Below the pieces are notes generated by a model that worked only from the letters and a program-made list of their open reading frames with translations, did no database searches and was not told where the DNA came from. DNA of 11,671 bases, from contig JADFTG010000013.1 in assembly GCA_022560365.1 (NCBI GenBank), forward strand, positions 1-11,671, given 5' to 3'. The DNA comes from Chloroflexota bacterium. GTDB lineage: Bacteria; Chloroflexota; Dehalococcoidia; SM23-28-2; RBG-16-64-32. The position numbers and the translations under genes are program-made. Shown here in pieces: positions 1-6,943 of this stretch (the stretch's first letter is position 1; the number at the start of each line of letters is the position of its first letter).

Positions 1-80
1 CGGAAAACAATCAGCCCCAGGTACAGTCCCGCGTAATCAATCAAACAAGCCCCGCTCTCGTGTCCAGGCCACCCGTCGGC

Positions 81-86
81 CATAAT
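81..86 (+). promoter_or_regulatory. Candidate -10 element of a leaderless AarF-like gene
   Basis: The hexamer CATAAT matches the sigma-70 -10 consensus at five of six positions and ends 6 nt before the ATG at 93. Transcription would then start at or next to the start codon. No Shine-Dalgarno lies before that ATG and no convincing -35 is visible at the expected distance. The placement repeats at two other plus-strand genes here, which makes it more credible. It remains an inference. Confidence 0.4.
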
Positions 87-92
87 GAGCCT

Positions 93-1418
93 ATGAAGCT
101 CAGCAAGCGGATCAGCCGCACCTACGCCGTCGTCTCGCTCGCCGCGCGCGTCTACCTCGGCTACAAGTGGATCACCGTCCGCGAGAAGCGCTTCGGCCTG
201 CGCCACAAGAAGGCGCAACGCCAGCGGCTGCGGCACCACACCTGGTCCGCCAACCACTTCTACGACACCGCCGTCCGCCGCCAGGGCCTCCTGATCAAGC
301 TCGGCCAGATCATCGGCTCGCGGCCAGACCTCATCCCCGACGAGTACATCGACGTCCTCTCGCGCCTGCATGACACCGTGCCGCCGCGCTCGTTCAACGT
401 CATCCGCCGCGTTATCGAGCGCGAGCTGGAGCGCCCGCTCGCCGACCTCTTCGACGACTTCGAGGAGGCGCCCATCGCCGCCGCCTCCCTGGCCCAGGTG
501 CACCGCGCGCGGCTGAAGCCCAGCGCCTCGGCGCCGGCAGGCCGCGTCGTCGCCGTCAAGGTGCAGTACCCCGGCATCGAGGAGATCGTCGACAACGACC
601 TGCAGAACGTCCGCCTCCTCCTGCGCATCCTCGCCCGGTTCGAGGGCAACCTGGACTTCACGCCGATCATCGAAGAGCTGTCGCACAACGCGCCGCAGGA
701 GCTCGACTTCATCAACGAGGGCCACAACGCGGAGGCCATCGCCAAGAACTTCGCCGGCCGCGAGAACGTCGTCGTGCCCGAGATCATCTGGGAGTACTCG
801 ACCAGGCGCGTCCTGACGATGGAGTTCATGGAAGGGATCAAGATCACCGACGTCGAATCTTTGCGGCGCGACGGCATCGAGCCACAGGCTGTCGCGCAGC
901 TCGTCACCGACGTCTACTGCGAGCAGCTGTACCTCCACGGGATGTTCCACGCCGACCCGCACCCCGGCAACCTGCTGGTGCAGCCGGGCCCAACGCTCGT
1001 GATGCTGGACTTCGGCCTCTGCCGCCAGTACGACGACACGTTCCGCCTGCGCTACGCGAAGATGACGAACGCGATGCTGCGCTGGGACCTGCCGGCGCTC
1101 GTCGAAGCCTACAAGGAGCTCGGCATCAAGGTGAAGAACCCGGACGACCCGGCGGTCTACATTGAGCTGGGCCGCGCCTTCATGGAGACGTCTCGCCCCG
1201 GCGAAGCCTACGCCGACCCGGACCTCGTCGCCGAATCCAACCAGCGCTTCGAGAAGGCCGTGCGCGCGAACCCGGTCACGGACATCCCGCGCGAACTGCT
1301 TCTGATCATGCGCGTGACGGGCCTCCTCAGCGGCCTCGGTAAGCACCTGGAGTCAAGCGTAGACGTGACGCAGACGCTACTGCCCTACACGGAGGCGGCG
1401 CTCGCCGAGGCAAAGTAG
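93..1418 (+). CDS. ABC1/AarF/UbiB-family atypical kinase-like protein
   Basis: A 441-residue member of the ABC1 (AarF/UbiB/COQ8) atypical kinase family. Visible motifs are KLGQ (69-72), the Ala-rich nucleotide loop AAASLAQVH (129-137), VAVKVQ with the lysine at 156, the QELDFINEG segment (202-210), the catalytic-loop equivalent HADPHPGN (287-294) and the metal-binding DFG (306-308). Family members that have been studied are ATPases or kinases supporting isoprenoid-quinone biosynthesis or lipid homeostasis; the substrate here cannot be read from sequence. There are no C-terminal membrane helices of the E. coli UbiB kind, so the protein is probably soluble or peripheral. I chose ATG 93 because family-like sequence begins there and a -10-like hexamer sits just before it. 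An in-frame GTG at 60 would add 11 residues that look non-conserved. No quinone genes lie nearby, and the gene is separated from the next by 163 bp. Confidence 0.9.
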   Translation: MKLSKRISRTYAVVSLAARVYLGYKWITVREKRFGLRHKKAQRQRLRHHTWSANHFYDTAVRRQGLLIKLGQIIGSRPDLIPDEYIDVLSRLHDTVPPRSFNVIRRVIERELERPLADLFDDFEEAPIAAASLAQVHRARLKPSASAPAGRVVAVKVQYPGIEEIVDNDLQNVRLLLRILARFEGNLDFTPIIEELSHNAPQELDFINEGHNAEAIAKNFAGRENVVVPEIIWEYSTRRVLTMEFMEGIKITDVESLRRDGIEPQAVAQLVTDVYCEQLYLHGMFHADPHPGNLLVQPGPTLVMLDFGLCRQYDDTFRLRYAKMTNAMLRWDLPALVEAYKELGIKVKNPDDPAVYIELGRAFMETSRPGEAYADPDLVAESNQRFEKAVRANPVTDIPRELLLIMRVTGLLSGLGKHLESSVDVTQTLLPYTEAALAEAK

Positions 1419-1485
1419 CGCGCTAACCAGCGCCGAGATGACAGAAGCCGAGTTCTGCATTCGTCATTGAAGTATTTTTCTGATC

Positions 1486-1515
1486 TTGTCAGCTTAGCAA
1501 CCGCTAACCTACGAT
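1486..1515 (+). promoter_or_regulatory. Sigma-70-type promoter of the acyl-CoA dehydrogenase gene
   Basis: TTGTCA (1486-1491) and TACGAT (1510-1515) are separated by 18 bp, each matching the -35/-10 consensus at four or five of six positions. The predicted start near 1522 gives a leader of about 60 nt. That leader contains a perfect GC-only palindrome (1534-1545) and ends with the RBS at 1571-1575. Confidence 0.55.
1491..1510 (+). promoter_or_regulatory. Inverted repeat in promoter spacer, candidate repressor operator
   Basis: TTAGC (1494-1498), AACC, GCTAA (1503-1507) form a perfect inverted repeat. It extends outward by AG/CT after one mismatch, so seven of eight positions per arm pair. 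It occupies almost exactly the spacer between the -35 and -10, the usual position for a TetR- or GntR-type repressor. The half CGCTAACC recurs at 1421-1428, just upstream. No regulator gene is adjacent, so the binding protein is unknown. Confidence 0.45.
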
Positions 1516-1570
1516 TTTGCGTGGGACAACAGGGGGCGGCCGCCCACGATTCCTTCCGCCCGCCTAATCC

Positions 1571-1575
1571 GGAGG
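1571..1575 (+). promoter_or_regulatory. Strong ribosome binding site deciding the dehydrogenase start
   Basis: GGAGG lies 6 nt before ATG 1582. It fixes this ATG as the start even though it adds a low-complexity Ala-rich leader ahead of the conserved domain. The next in-frame ATG (codon 26) has no such site. Confidence 0.8.
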
Positions 1576-1581
1576 TACTTC

Positions 1582-2856
1582 ATGGTACAGACAGAAGCTG
1601 AAGCAGCGGCTGCGGCGACTGCGGCCGCACCGGCAGCCGCGGCGGTCACGTTTTCGATGGAGCTGAACGACGAGCAGCGCCAGATGCAAAAGTGGGTCCA
1701 CGACTTCGCGAAGGACGTGATCCGGCCCGCCGCCCACGAGTGGGACGAGCGAGAGGAAACCCCGTGGCCAATCATCGAAGAGGCTGCGAAGGTTGGCATC
1801 TACTCCTGGGAGTTCGTGCAGAACTCGTTCGCCGACCCCACCGGCTTGATGATGCCTCTCGTCAACGAGGAGATCTTCTGGGGCGACGCCGGTATCGGCC
1901 TCTCGATCTTCGGCTCCAGCCTCGCGGTCGCGGGCCTCATCGCCAACGGCACGATGGAGCAGGTCGTCGAGTGGGTTCCGCAGTGCTTCGGAACCCCCGA
2001 GAAGATCCAGCTGGGAGCGTTCGGCGTCAGCGAGGCAGACGCCGGCTCCGACGTCAGTTCGCTGAAGTCGCGGGCAGTCTACAACGAGGCCAAGGACGAG
2101 TGGACGCTGAACGGCACGAAGTCGTGGATCACCAACGGCGGCATCGCCGACGTGCACGTCCTCGTCGTCTCAGTCGAGCCTGAACTGGGATCACGCGGCC
2201 ACGCCGCGTTCGTGATCCCGCCGGGGACGAAGGGTATCAGCCAGGGACAGAAGTACCTGAAGCACGGCATCCGCGCCAGCCACACCGCCGAGGTCGTGCT
2301 GGACGACTGCACAGTACCGGGCAGCTGCCTGCTGGGCGGCAAGGAGAAGCTGGACGCCCGCATCGCCCGCGCCCGCGAGGGCAAAAGCTCGAAGTCGCAG
2401 GCGGCGATGGCCACGTTCGAAGCGACAAGGCCGGCCGTCGGCGCGCAGGCGGTGGGCGTGGCGCGCGCCGCGTACGAGTTCGCGCTCGATTACGCCAAAG
2501 AGCGTGTGCAGTTCGGGCGCGCGATCATCGAGAACCAGGCGATCGCCTTCAAGCTCGCCGACATGAAGACGTCCATCGACGCCTCCCGGCTGCTGGTCTG
2601 GCGCGCCGCCTGGATGGCTAAGACAGGCCAGCCGTTCGTCGCGGGCGAGGGCTCGATGTCGAAGCTGTTCGCCGGCGAGACCGCGGTCAGGGTCACCGAC
2701 GAGGCGATTCAGATACTGGGCGGCATGGGCTACATCCGTGACAACCCCGTGGAGCGCTGGCACCGCGACGCCAAGATCTACACGATCTTCGAAGGCACGT
2801 CGGAGATCCAGCGCCTGGTGATCGCCCGCGCGATTTCCGGCATCCACATCAAGTAG
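1582..2856 (+). CDS. Acyl-CoA dehydrogenase
   Basis: A 424-residue flavoenzyme of the acyl-CoA dehydrogenase family, which oxidises an acyl-CoA to the trans-2-enoyl-CoA with FAD and passes electrons to ETF. The N-terminal helical domain runs from about residue 26 and the middle beta domain carries the first signature GAFGVSEADAGSDVSS (145-160). The C-terminal helical domain carries ERVQFGRAI (307-315), the FAD/dimer segment QILGGMGYIRD (377-387) and IFEGTSEIQ (402-410). In the last of these, Glu404 is the MCAD-type catalytic base position. The segment around 254-285 (EKLDARIARAREGKSSKSQ and following) is longer and more charged than in SCAD/MCAD, resembling actinobacterial members. Residues 6-22 are nearly all alanine, which is unusual. 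Chain-length or branched-chain specificity cannot be assigned. The gene is monocistronic, with its own promoter, RBS and terminator. Confidence 0.93.
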   Translation: MVQTEAEAAAAATAAAPAAAAVTFSMELNDEQRQMQKWVHDFAKDVIRPAAHEWDEREETPWPIIEEAAKVGIYSWEFVQNSFADPTGLMMPLVNEEIFWGDAGIGLSIFGSSLAVAGLIANGTMEQVVEWVPQCFGTPEKIQLGAFGVSEADAGSDVSSLKSRAVYNEAKDEWTLNGTKSWITNGGIADVHVLVVSVEPELGSRGHAAFVIPPGTKGISQGQKYLKHGIRASHTAEVVLDDCTVPGSCLLGGKEKLDARIARAREGKSSKSQAAMATFEATRPAVGAQAVGVARAAYEFALDYAKERVQFGRAIIENQAIAFKLADMKTSIDASRLLVWRAAWMAKTGQPFVAGEGSMSKLFAGETAVRVTDEAIQILGGMGYIRDNPVERWHRDAKIYTIFEGTSEIQRLVIARAISGIHIK

Positions 2857-2881
2857 TAATCACGCGGCCAGAAGGAGGCCC

Positions 2882-2916
2882 GAAGGGGCGCGGCGAAAGT
2901 CGTGCCCCTTCTCTTT
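2882..2916 (+). terminator. Intrinsic terminator after the acyl-CoA dehydrogenase gene
   Basis: A 13-bp stem (GAAGGGGCGCGGC at 2882-2894 with GTCGTGCCCCTTC at 2899-2911, two G-U pairs) is closed by a GAAA tetraloop and followed by TCTTT. The short T tract favours plus-strand termination. It sits between convergent genes, so it may also slow transcription leaving hemB at 2948, although no T tract follows on that strand. Confidence 0.75.
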
Positions 2917-2947
2917 GGCTGCTGCGAAGGGGAGTCGTCGGGCTAGC

Positions 2948-3937
2948 CTACGCCAGCCAGCGCGCGGCTTCTTTGGCGTGGTAGGTGAGGATGATGTCGG
3001 CACCGGCTCGCTTGATGCCCGTCAAGAGCTCGAGCGTGGCGCGCTCCTCCTCAAGGTAGCCGGCGGCGACCGCGGCCTTTACCATCGCGTACTCGCCGCT
3101 GACGTTATAGGCGGCCAGCGGCAGGTCGAAGCGCTCGCGGGCGCGGGCGATCAGGTCGAGGTTCGTCAGCGCCGGCTTCACCATCACGATGTCGGCACCC
3201 TCTTCGATATCCGACTCAATCTCGCGCATCGCCTCGCGGCTGTTCGCCGGGTCCATCTGGTAGCCCCGGCGGTCGCCGAACTGCGGCGCCGACTCCACAG
3301 CGACGCGGAACGGACCGTAGAAGGCGGATGCCTGCTTGGCAGCGTAGGACATGATCGGCGTCGACTCAAAGCCGGAACGGTCGAGCGCGGAACGGATGGC
3401 GGCGACCCGGCCATCCATCATGTCGGACGGAGCGACGAGGTCAGCCCCGGCCTCGACGTGCGAGACGGCGGTCTGCGCGAGAAGGTCGATCGTGCGGTCG
3501 TTGTCAACGCGGCCATCTTCGAGGACGATCCCGCAGTGGCCGTGCGACGTGTACTCACACATGCAAACGTCGGTGATCACGAGCAGTCCCGGCTGCGCAG
3601 CCTTGAGCGCGCGCACGGCCCGCTGGGCGATGCCGTCGGAGTCGTAGGCCTCGGAGCCGGCCTCGTCCTTGGCCGACGGTAGCCCGAAGATGATGACGCC
3701 GCCGATGCCGAGCGAAACGACCTCTTCGGCCTCGCGCACGGTCTCATCGATCGAGAGCTGGTACTGGCCGGGCATCGAGGCGATCTCCGTGCGCACGCCT
3801 TCGCCGTGTGTAACGAACAGCGGGTAGACGAAGCCCGCCGGCGACAACCGCGTCTCCCGCACGAGCGAGCGCATCGCCTCGCTGGAGCGCAGCCGCCGGA
3901 AGCGCCGGAACGTCTCGGTCGCGCGCGTGGTGGTCAT
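2948..3937 (-). CDS. hemB: Delta-aminolevulinic acid dehydratase (porphobilinogen synthase), zinc type
   Basis: A 329-residue enzyme, normal for the family, that condenses two 5-aminolevulinate molecules into porphobilinogen. The zinc-site motif [13 protein letters not shown] (123-135) carries all three ligand cysteines (125, 127, 135), so this is the zinc-dependent class and not the Mg class with aspartates. The Schiff-base lysines are visible at Lys201 ([15 protein letters not shown]) and Lys254 ([11 protein letters not shown]). The start is ATG 3937: reading further upstream to 4051 would add 38 unconserved residues inside the preceding gene. No good Shine-Dalgarno precedes ATG 3937, and the gene follows its upstream neighbour by 29 bp. 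It is the last gene of the minus-strand tetrapyrrole operon, out of pathway order. A TAAAAT hexamer at 3958-3963 could be a weak internal -10, but no -35 is seen. Confidence 0.96.
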   Translation of the reverse strand: MTTTRATETFRRFRRLRSSEAMRSLVRETRLSPAGFVYPLFVTHGEGVRTEIASMPGQYQLSIDETVREAEEVVSLGIGGVIIFGLPSAKDEAGSEAYDSDGIAQRAVRALKAAQPGLLVITDVCMCEYTSHGHCGIVLEDGRVDNDRTIDLLAQTAVSHVEAGADLVAPSDMMDGRVAAIRSALDRSGFESTPIMSYAAKQASAFYGPFRVAVESAPQFGDRRGYQMDPANSREAMREIESDIEEGADIVMVKPALTNLDLIARARERFDLPLAAYNVSGEYAMVKAAVAAGYLEEERATLELLTGIKRAGADIILTYHAKEAARWLA

Positions 3938-3966
3938 AGCTTCGTGTCTGCCACTGCATTTTACCC

Positions 3967-4449
3967 TTAGGTCATATGCCTTTGCGCGATCTTCTCGAAA
4001 GCGAACCGATCCAAAAGGGGCAAATTGCGCCTCGAGACGTTGATCCCCCACTCGGGCTTGCTCTTGCGGCCACTGCCGTAATCGCGATCGCGTAGCAGGG
4101 CGTCAGGGTTTTTCCAGGCGGTGGAAGGGATTAGGAACAGCCGAGGCGGTTCGCCTTCAAAAAAAATGACGATAGCCGCAAGAACGTTCTTAGCAATTTC
4201 GAACTTGTCCTTGGAAAGAAATATATAGCTCAACTTCCTAGAAGATTTGACCTGAACATCGAAGTATTGCGCGGCATCTGTGCGGACAACCATGTCGATT
4301 CCTCTGTCATCCACCTCCGCGCCAAAGACAGAGAAGCCAAGCCGGGTGAATTCCATCTTTACCAGGTACTCGGCGTATCGACCGACCTGGAGCGGGTTGA
4401 GACGCTCCCAAGAATGATCCGGCACGGACTGACGGTGAGGGTCGCTCAT
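3967..4449 (-). CDS. PD-(D/E)XK nuclease-fold protein (DUF4365 / intron-endonuclease-like)
   Basis: A 160-residue protein with the layout of small PD-(D/E)XK-fold families. A helix carries [18 protein letters not shown] with Glu28, then DDRGIDMVV with Asp52, then FDVQVKSSR with Gln66 and Lys68. This E...D...QxK arrangement is typical of DUF4365-, Mrr- and group I intron-associated nuclease-like proteins, where Gln replaces the usual acidic residue. I see no DNA-binding or partner domain and no signal peptide. Its ATG overlaps the cobA-hemD stop (ATGA), so translation is probably coupled; no Shine-Dalgarno is present. By hand count, 3961-4440 is about 53% GC and 4141-4260 about 42%, clearly below its neighbours. 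A run of eight T on the coding strand lies near codons 94-97. It is probably a late insertion into the operon. Nuclease activity is inferred only; it could be a DNA-binding relic. Confidence 0.72.
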   Translation of the reverse strand: MSDPHRQSVPDHSWERLNPLQVGRYAEYLVKMEFTRLGFSVFGAEVDDRGIDMVVRTDAAQYFDVQVKSSRKLSYIFLSKDKFEIAKNVLAAIVIFFEGEPPRLFLIPSTAWKNPDALLRDRDYGSGRKSKPEWGINVSRRNLPLLDRFAFEKIAQRHMT

Positions 4450-5999
4450 GACCAGCGTTCTGAACCGTCAACCAACGCCTTAACGAGGCCTTCTACAGTG
4501 TACTCCGACGCCATTACGTCGACCGTGAGGCCGTTTTCGCGCGCCGTCTCGGCTGTGATCGGGCCGATGCAGGCGATCAGCGGGCGCGATTCGCCGCTGA
4601 GAACGGCCGCATCGGAGCCCAGGATGGCGAGCAGGTTACGCACGGTGGATGACGAGGTGAACGTCACGATGTCGATGCGCCCTTCGCGAAAGGCGGTGAG
4701 CACCTCGGGGTCGGGCTCGGACGGAACTGCGGCGCGATAGACAGCGATCTCGTCAACGGTCGCGCCCAGCGCCTCCAGGCCGGTGACGAGCTCGGTGCGA
4801 GCGGACTCGGCCCGCGGCAGGAGCACCGCGTCGCCCTCACTTACGTGTGTGCGCATCGCTTCGACGACGGCCTCGGCGACGTACTCGTCCGGGACGACGT
4901 CCGCGGTTATTCCGTGCGACCGCAGAGCGTCGGCAGTTGCGGGCCCGATCGCGAAGACGCGCGTGCCGCCGAAGGACCGAGCGTCGAGACCGCGCTCGGC
5001 GAGGTGCTCAAACGTCAGCTCTACGGCGTTGGCACTGGTGAACCCGCACCAGGCGTAGCCGCCGTCGCGCAGGCGATCGATGGCAGCGGACAGCGGCGAG
5101 GTGTCAGCGACCGGCTCGATCTCGATCGCCGGCAGCTCGACTGGAATCGCCCCCTGAGCAGCAAGGAGGCGCGCCAGCTTGCTCGCCTGCCGCCTCGTGC
5201 GCGTGATTAGAACGTGCTTGCCGAACAGCGGGCGGTCCTCGAACCAGGAAAGAGTCTCGCGGAGGCGCACGACCTCGCCGACTACGGTGATCGCCGGCGG
5301 CGTCAGGCCTGCTTCGGCGACGCGCTCGGCGATGTCGGCAAGCATGCCGGTGACGGTGCTCTGCTCGGGCGTCGTGCCCCAGCGGATGACGGCGACGGGC
5401 GTCGTCTCCGGACGGCCGTTAGCAACGAGGTTGGCGACGATGTCCGGCAGGTTCTTCACGCCCATCAGGAAAACAAGCGTGTCGGCGGCGGTGGCGAGAT
5501 GCGGCCAGTCGATGGCGGACTCGAGCTTGCCGGGGTCCTCGTGACCGGTGATCACGGCGAAGCTGGCAGCGACGCCACGGTGTGTGACAGGGATTCCGGC
5601 GTAGGCCGGCACGGCAACGGCGGAGGTGACGCCGGGTACGACCTCAAACGGGATGCCGGCGGCGCGCAACGCCTCGGCCTCCTCGCCGCCGCGGCCGAAG
5701 ACGAACGGATCGCCGCCCTTCAGCCGGACGACGCACCTACCTTCGAGCGCCTTGTCGACGAGCGTCTGATTGATGGCGTCCTGGTCGTGCGAGGCTCCGG
5801 TCGCGCCACTGACGTGGCCCGGGATCTTACCAACGTAAATCAGCTCGGCGCCCCCTCTCGCGTGGTCGAGGAGGCGATCGCTGATCAGACGGTCGTAGAC
5901 GATCACGTCCGCCTCGCGGATGCGGTCGAGGCCGGCGACGGTGATCAGGCCGGGATCGCCCGGCCCGGCGCCGACGAGGTACACGACGCCCGTACTCAC
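4446..5999 (-). CDS. cobA-hemD: Uroporphyrinogen-III C-methyltransferase / uroporphyrinogen-III synthase fusion
   Basis: A 517-residue two-domain protein. Residues 1 to about 250 are SUMT: VGAGPGDPG (9-17), VVRLKGGDPFVFGRGGEE (90-107) and VVPGVTSAVAVPAYAGIPVTH (120-140). This domain methylates uroporphyrinogen III twice with SAM to give precorrin-2. Residues from about 257 to 517 are HemD, which cyclises hydroxymethylbilane to uroporphyrinogen III: KHVLITRTR (261-269), FTSANAV (320-326), AIGPATADALR (350-360), LLPRAESAR (393-401), FTSSSTVRNLL (447-457) and CIGPITAETA (477-486). This domain family is weakly conserved, so the assignment rests on fold-typical segments plus context. The start is GTG 5999, overlapping the hemC stop (GTGA), with a strong GGAGG 7 nt upstream (6007-6011). 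Such fusions are known in other bacteria. The product channels tetrapyrrole towards siroheme or cobalamin. Confidence 0.93.
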   Translation of the reverse strand: MSTGVVYLVGAGPGDPGLITVAGLDRIREADVIVYDRLISDRLLDHARGGAELIYVGKIPGHVSGATGASHDQDAINQTLVDKALEGRCVVRLKGGDPFVFGRGGEEAEALRAAGIPFEVVPGVTSAVAVPAYAGIPVTHRGVAASFAVITGHEDPGKLESAIDWPHLATAADTLVFLMGVKNLPDIVANLVANGRPETTPVAVIRWGTTPEQSTVTGMLADIAERVAEAGLTPPAITVVGEVVRLRETLSWFEDRPLFGKHVLITRTRRQASKLARLLAAQGAIPVELPAIEIEPVADTSPLSAAIDRLRDGGYAWCGFTSANAVELTFEHLAERGLDARSFGGTRVFAIGPATADALRSHGITADVVPDEYVAEAVVEAMRTHVSEGDAVLLPRAESARTELVTGLEALGATVDEIAVYRAAVPSEPDPEVLTAFREGRIDIVTFTSSSTVRNLLAILGSDAAVLSGESRPLIACIGPITAETARENGLTVDVMASEYTVEGLVKALVDGSERWS

Positions 6000-6928
6000 G
6001 CCGTCGCCTCCAGCAGCGCCTCGGCACCCTGTGCGATCAGGTACTCGGCGAGGCGGACGCCCAGCGCGTCGGCTTCGCCCGCCAGGCCCTTCATCTCACC
6101 GCGCAGAAGACGCCCCTGGCCGCCGACGAGGCCGCGCAGTCGAAGCGGCGCGCGCTCAGGCGACGGCCCGTAGCCGACGGTGGCGTAGGCGGCGATCGCG
6201 GCGTGGCAGCCACCGCCGAGGCGGCGCTCAAAGCCTCGCTCGGCCGTTACGGCAACGCGCGTCTCGCGGTCGTCCACAGCGCGCGCGAGATCGAGGGCCT
6301 CGCGGTCATCCGATCGCACTTGCACAACGAGCGCGGCCTGGCCGACGGCCGGCAGCATCTCTTCTGGCTCGAAGATCTGCGCGGCGCGCCCCAGCCAGCC
6401 GAGGCGCGCGAGGCCAGCCGCCGCGAGCACCACGGCGTCGTATTCGCCTTCCTCGGTCTTGCGGATTCGCGTGTCAACGTTGCCCCGGATGTCTCGCACT
6501 TCGATGTCGGCGCGAAGAGCCGTGAGCTGCGCGGCGCGGCGCGGGCTACCGGTGCCCACCGTGGCGCCGGACGGCAGCGCGGCGAGCGGCGAGCCGTCGC
6601 GCGAGATTAGGACGTCCCGCGGATCGGCGCGCGGGAGGACGGCGGCGATCGTCAAGCCATCAGTCTCAGCGCTGGGCAGGTCCTTGAGGCTGTGCACGGC
6701 GAGGTCGATCTCGCTGTCGAGCAGCGCGCGTTCGATCTCGATCACGAAGACGCCCCGGCCACCGATCTCGGCGAGCGACTGCTGAGAGCGGTCGCCAGAC
6801 GTGGAGATCTTGCGGGTGTCAAACGCAGAGTCAGGGTGAGCAGCGGAAAGAGCTTCGAGCGCGATCTCTGTCTGACGGGTAGCGAGGCGGGAGCCGCGGG
6901 TGCCTATCGTGAAGGTGCGGGCGGACAC
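5996..6928 (-). CDS. hemC: Porphobilinogen deaminase (hydroxymethylbilane synthase)
   Basis: A 310-residue enzyme polymerising four porphobilinogens into hydroxymethylbilane. It shows IGTRGSRLATRQT (8-20), the catalytic segment DLAVHSLKDLPS (75-86) with Asp83, the cofactor-contact arginines in GTGSPRRAAQL (126-135) and RGNVDTR (148-154), and the dipyrromethane attachment Cys241 in LGGGCHAAIAAYA. The usual PxxGQGAL segment reads PAVGQAAL (193-200), a small departure. The start is GTG 6928, because homologous sequence begins immediately after it; an AAGGCGG element sits just upstream and the hemA stop is 15 bp away. It is the fourth gene of the operon and overlaps the next one by 4 bp. Confidence 0.96.
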   Translation of the reverse strand: MSARTFTIGTRGSRLATRQTEIALEALSAAHPDSAFDTRKISTSGDRSQQSLAEIGGRGVFVIEIERALLDSEIDLAVHSLKDLPSAETDGLTIAAVLPRADPRDVLISRDGSPLAALPSGATVGTGSPRRAAQLTALRADIEVRDIRGNVDTRIRKTEEGEYDAVVLAAAGLARLGWLGRAAQIFEPEEMLPAVGQAALVVQVRSDDREALDLARAVDDRETRVAVTAERGFERRLGGGCHAAIAAYATVGYGPSPERAPLRLRGLVGGQGRLLRGEMKGLAGEADALGVRLAEYLIAQGAEALLEATA

Positions 6929-6943
6929 AACTGAGGCCGCCTT

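Noticed and set aside
1416..1432. Terminator hairpin after the AarF-like gene (GCGCT-AACC-AGCGC)
   Set aside because: The stem is only 5 bp and no T tract follows, so it is too weak to call.
2948..4051. Longer hemB reading frame starting at 4051
   Set aside because: The extra 38 residues lie mostly inside the 3967-4449 gene and match no HemB; ATG 3937 gives the normal N-terminus and length.
5214..6173. Long plus-strand open frames over the hem operon, such as this one and 2915-3682
   Set aside because: They are antisense shadows of hemC/cobA-hemD and hemB, low in complexity with no recognisable motif, a common artefact of GC-rich codon use.
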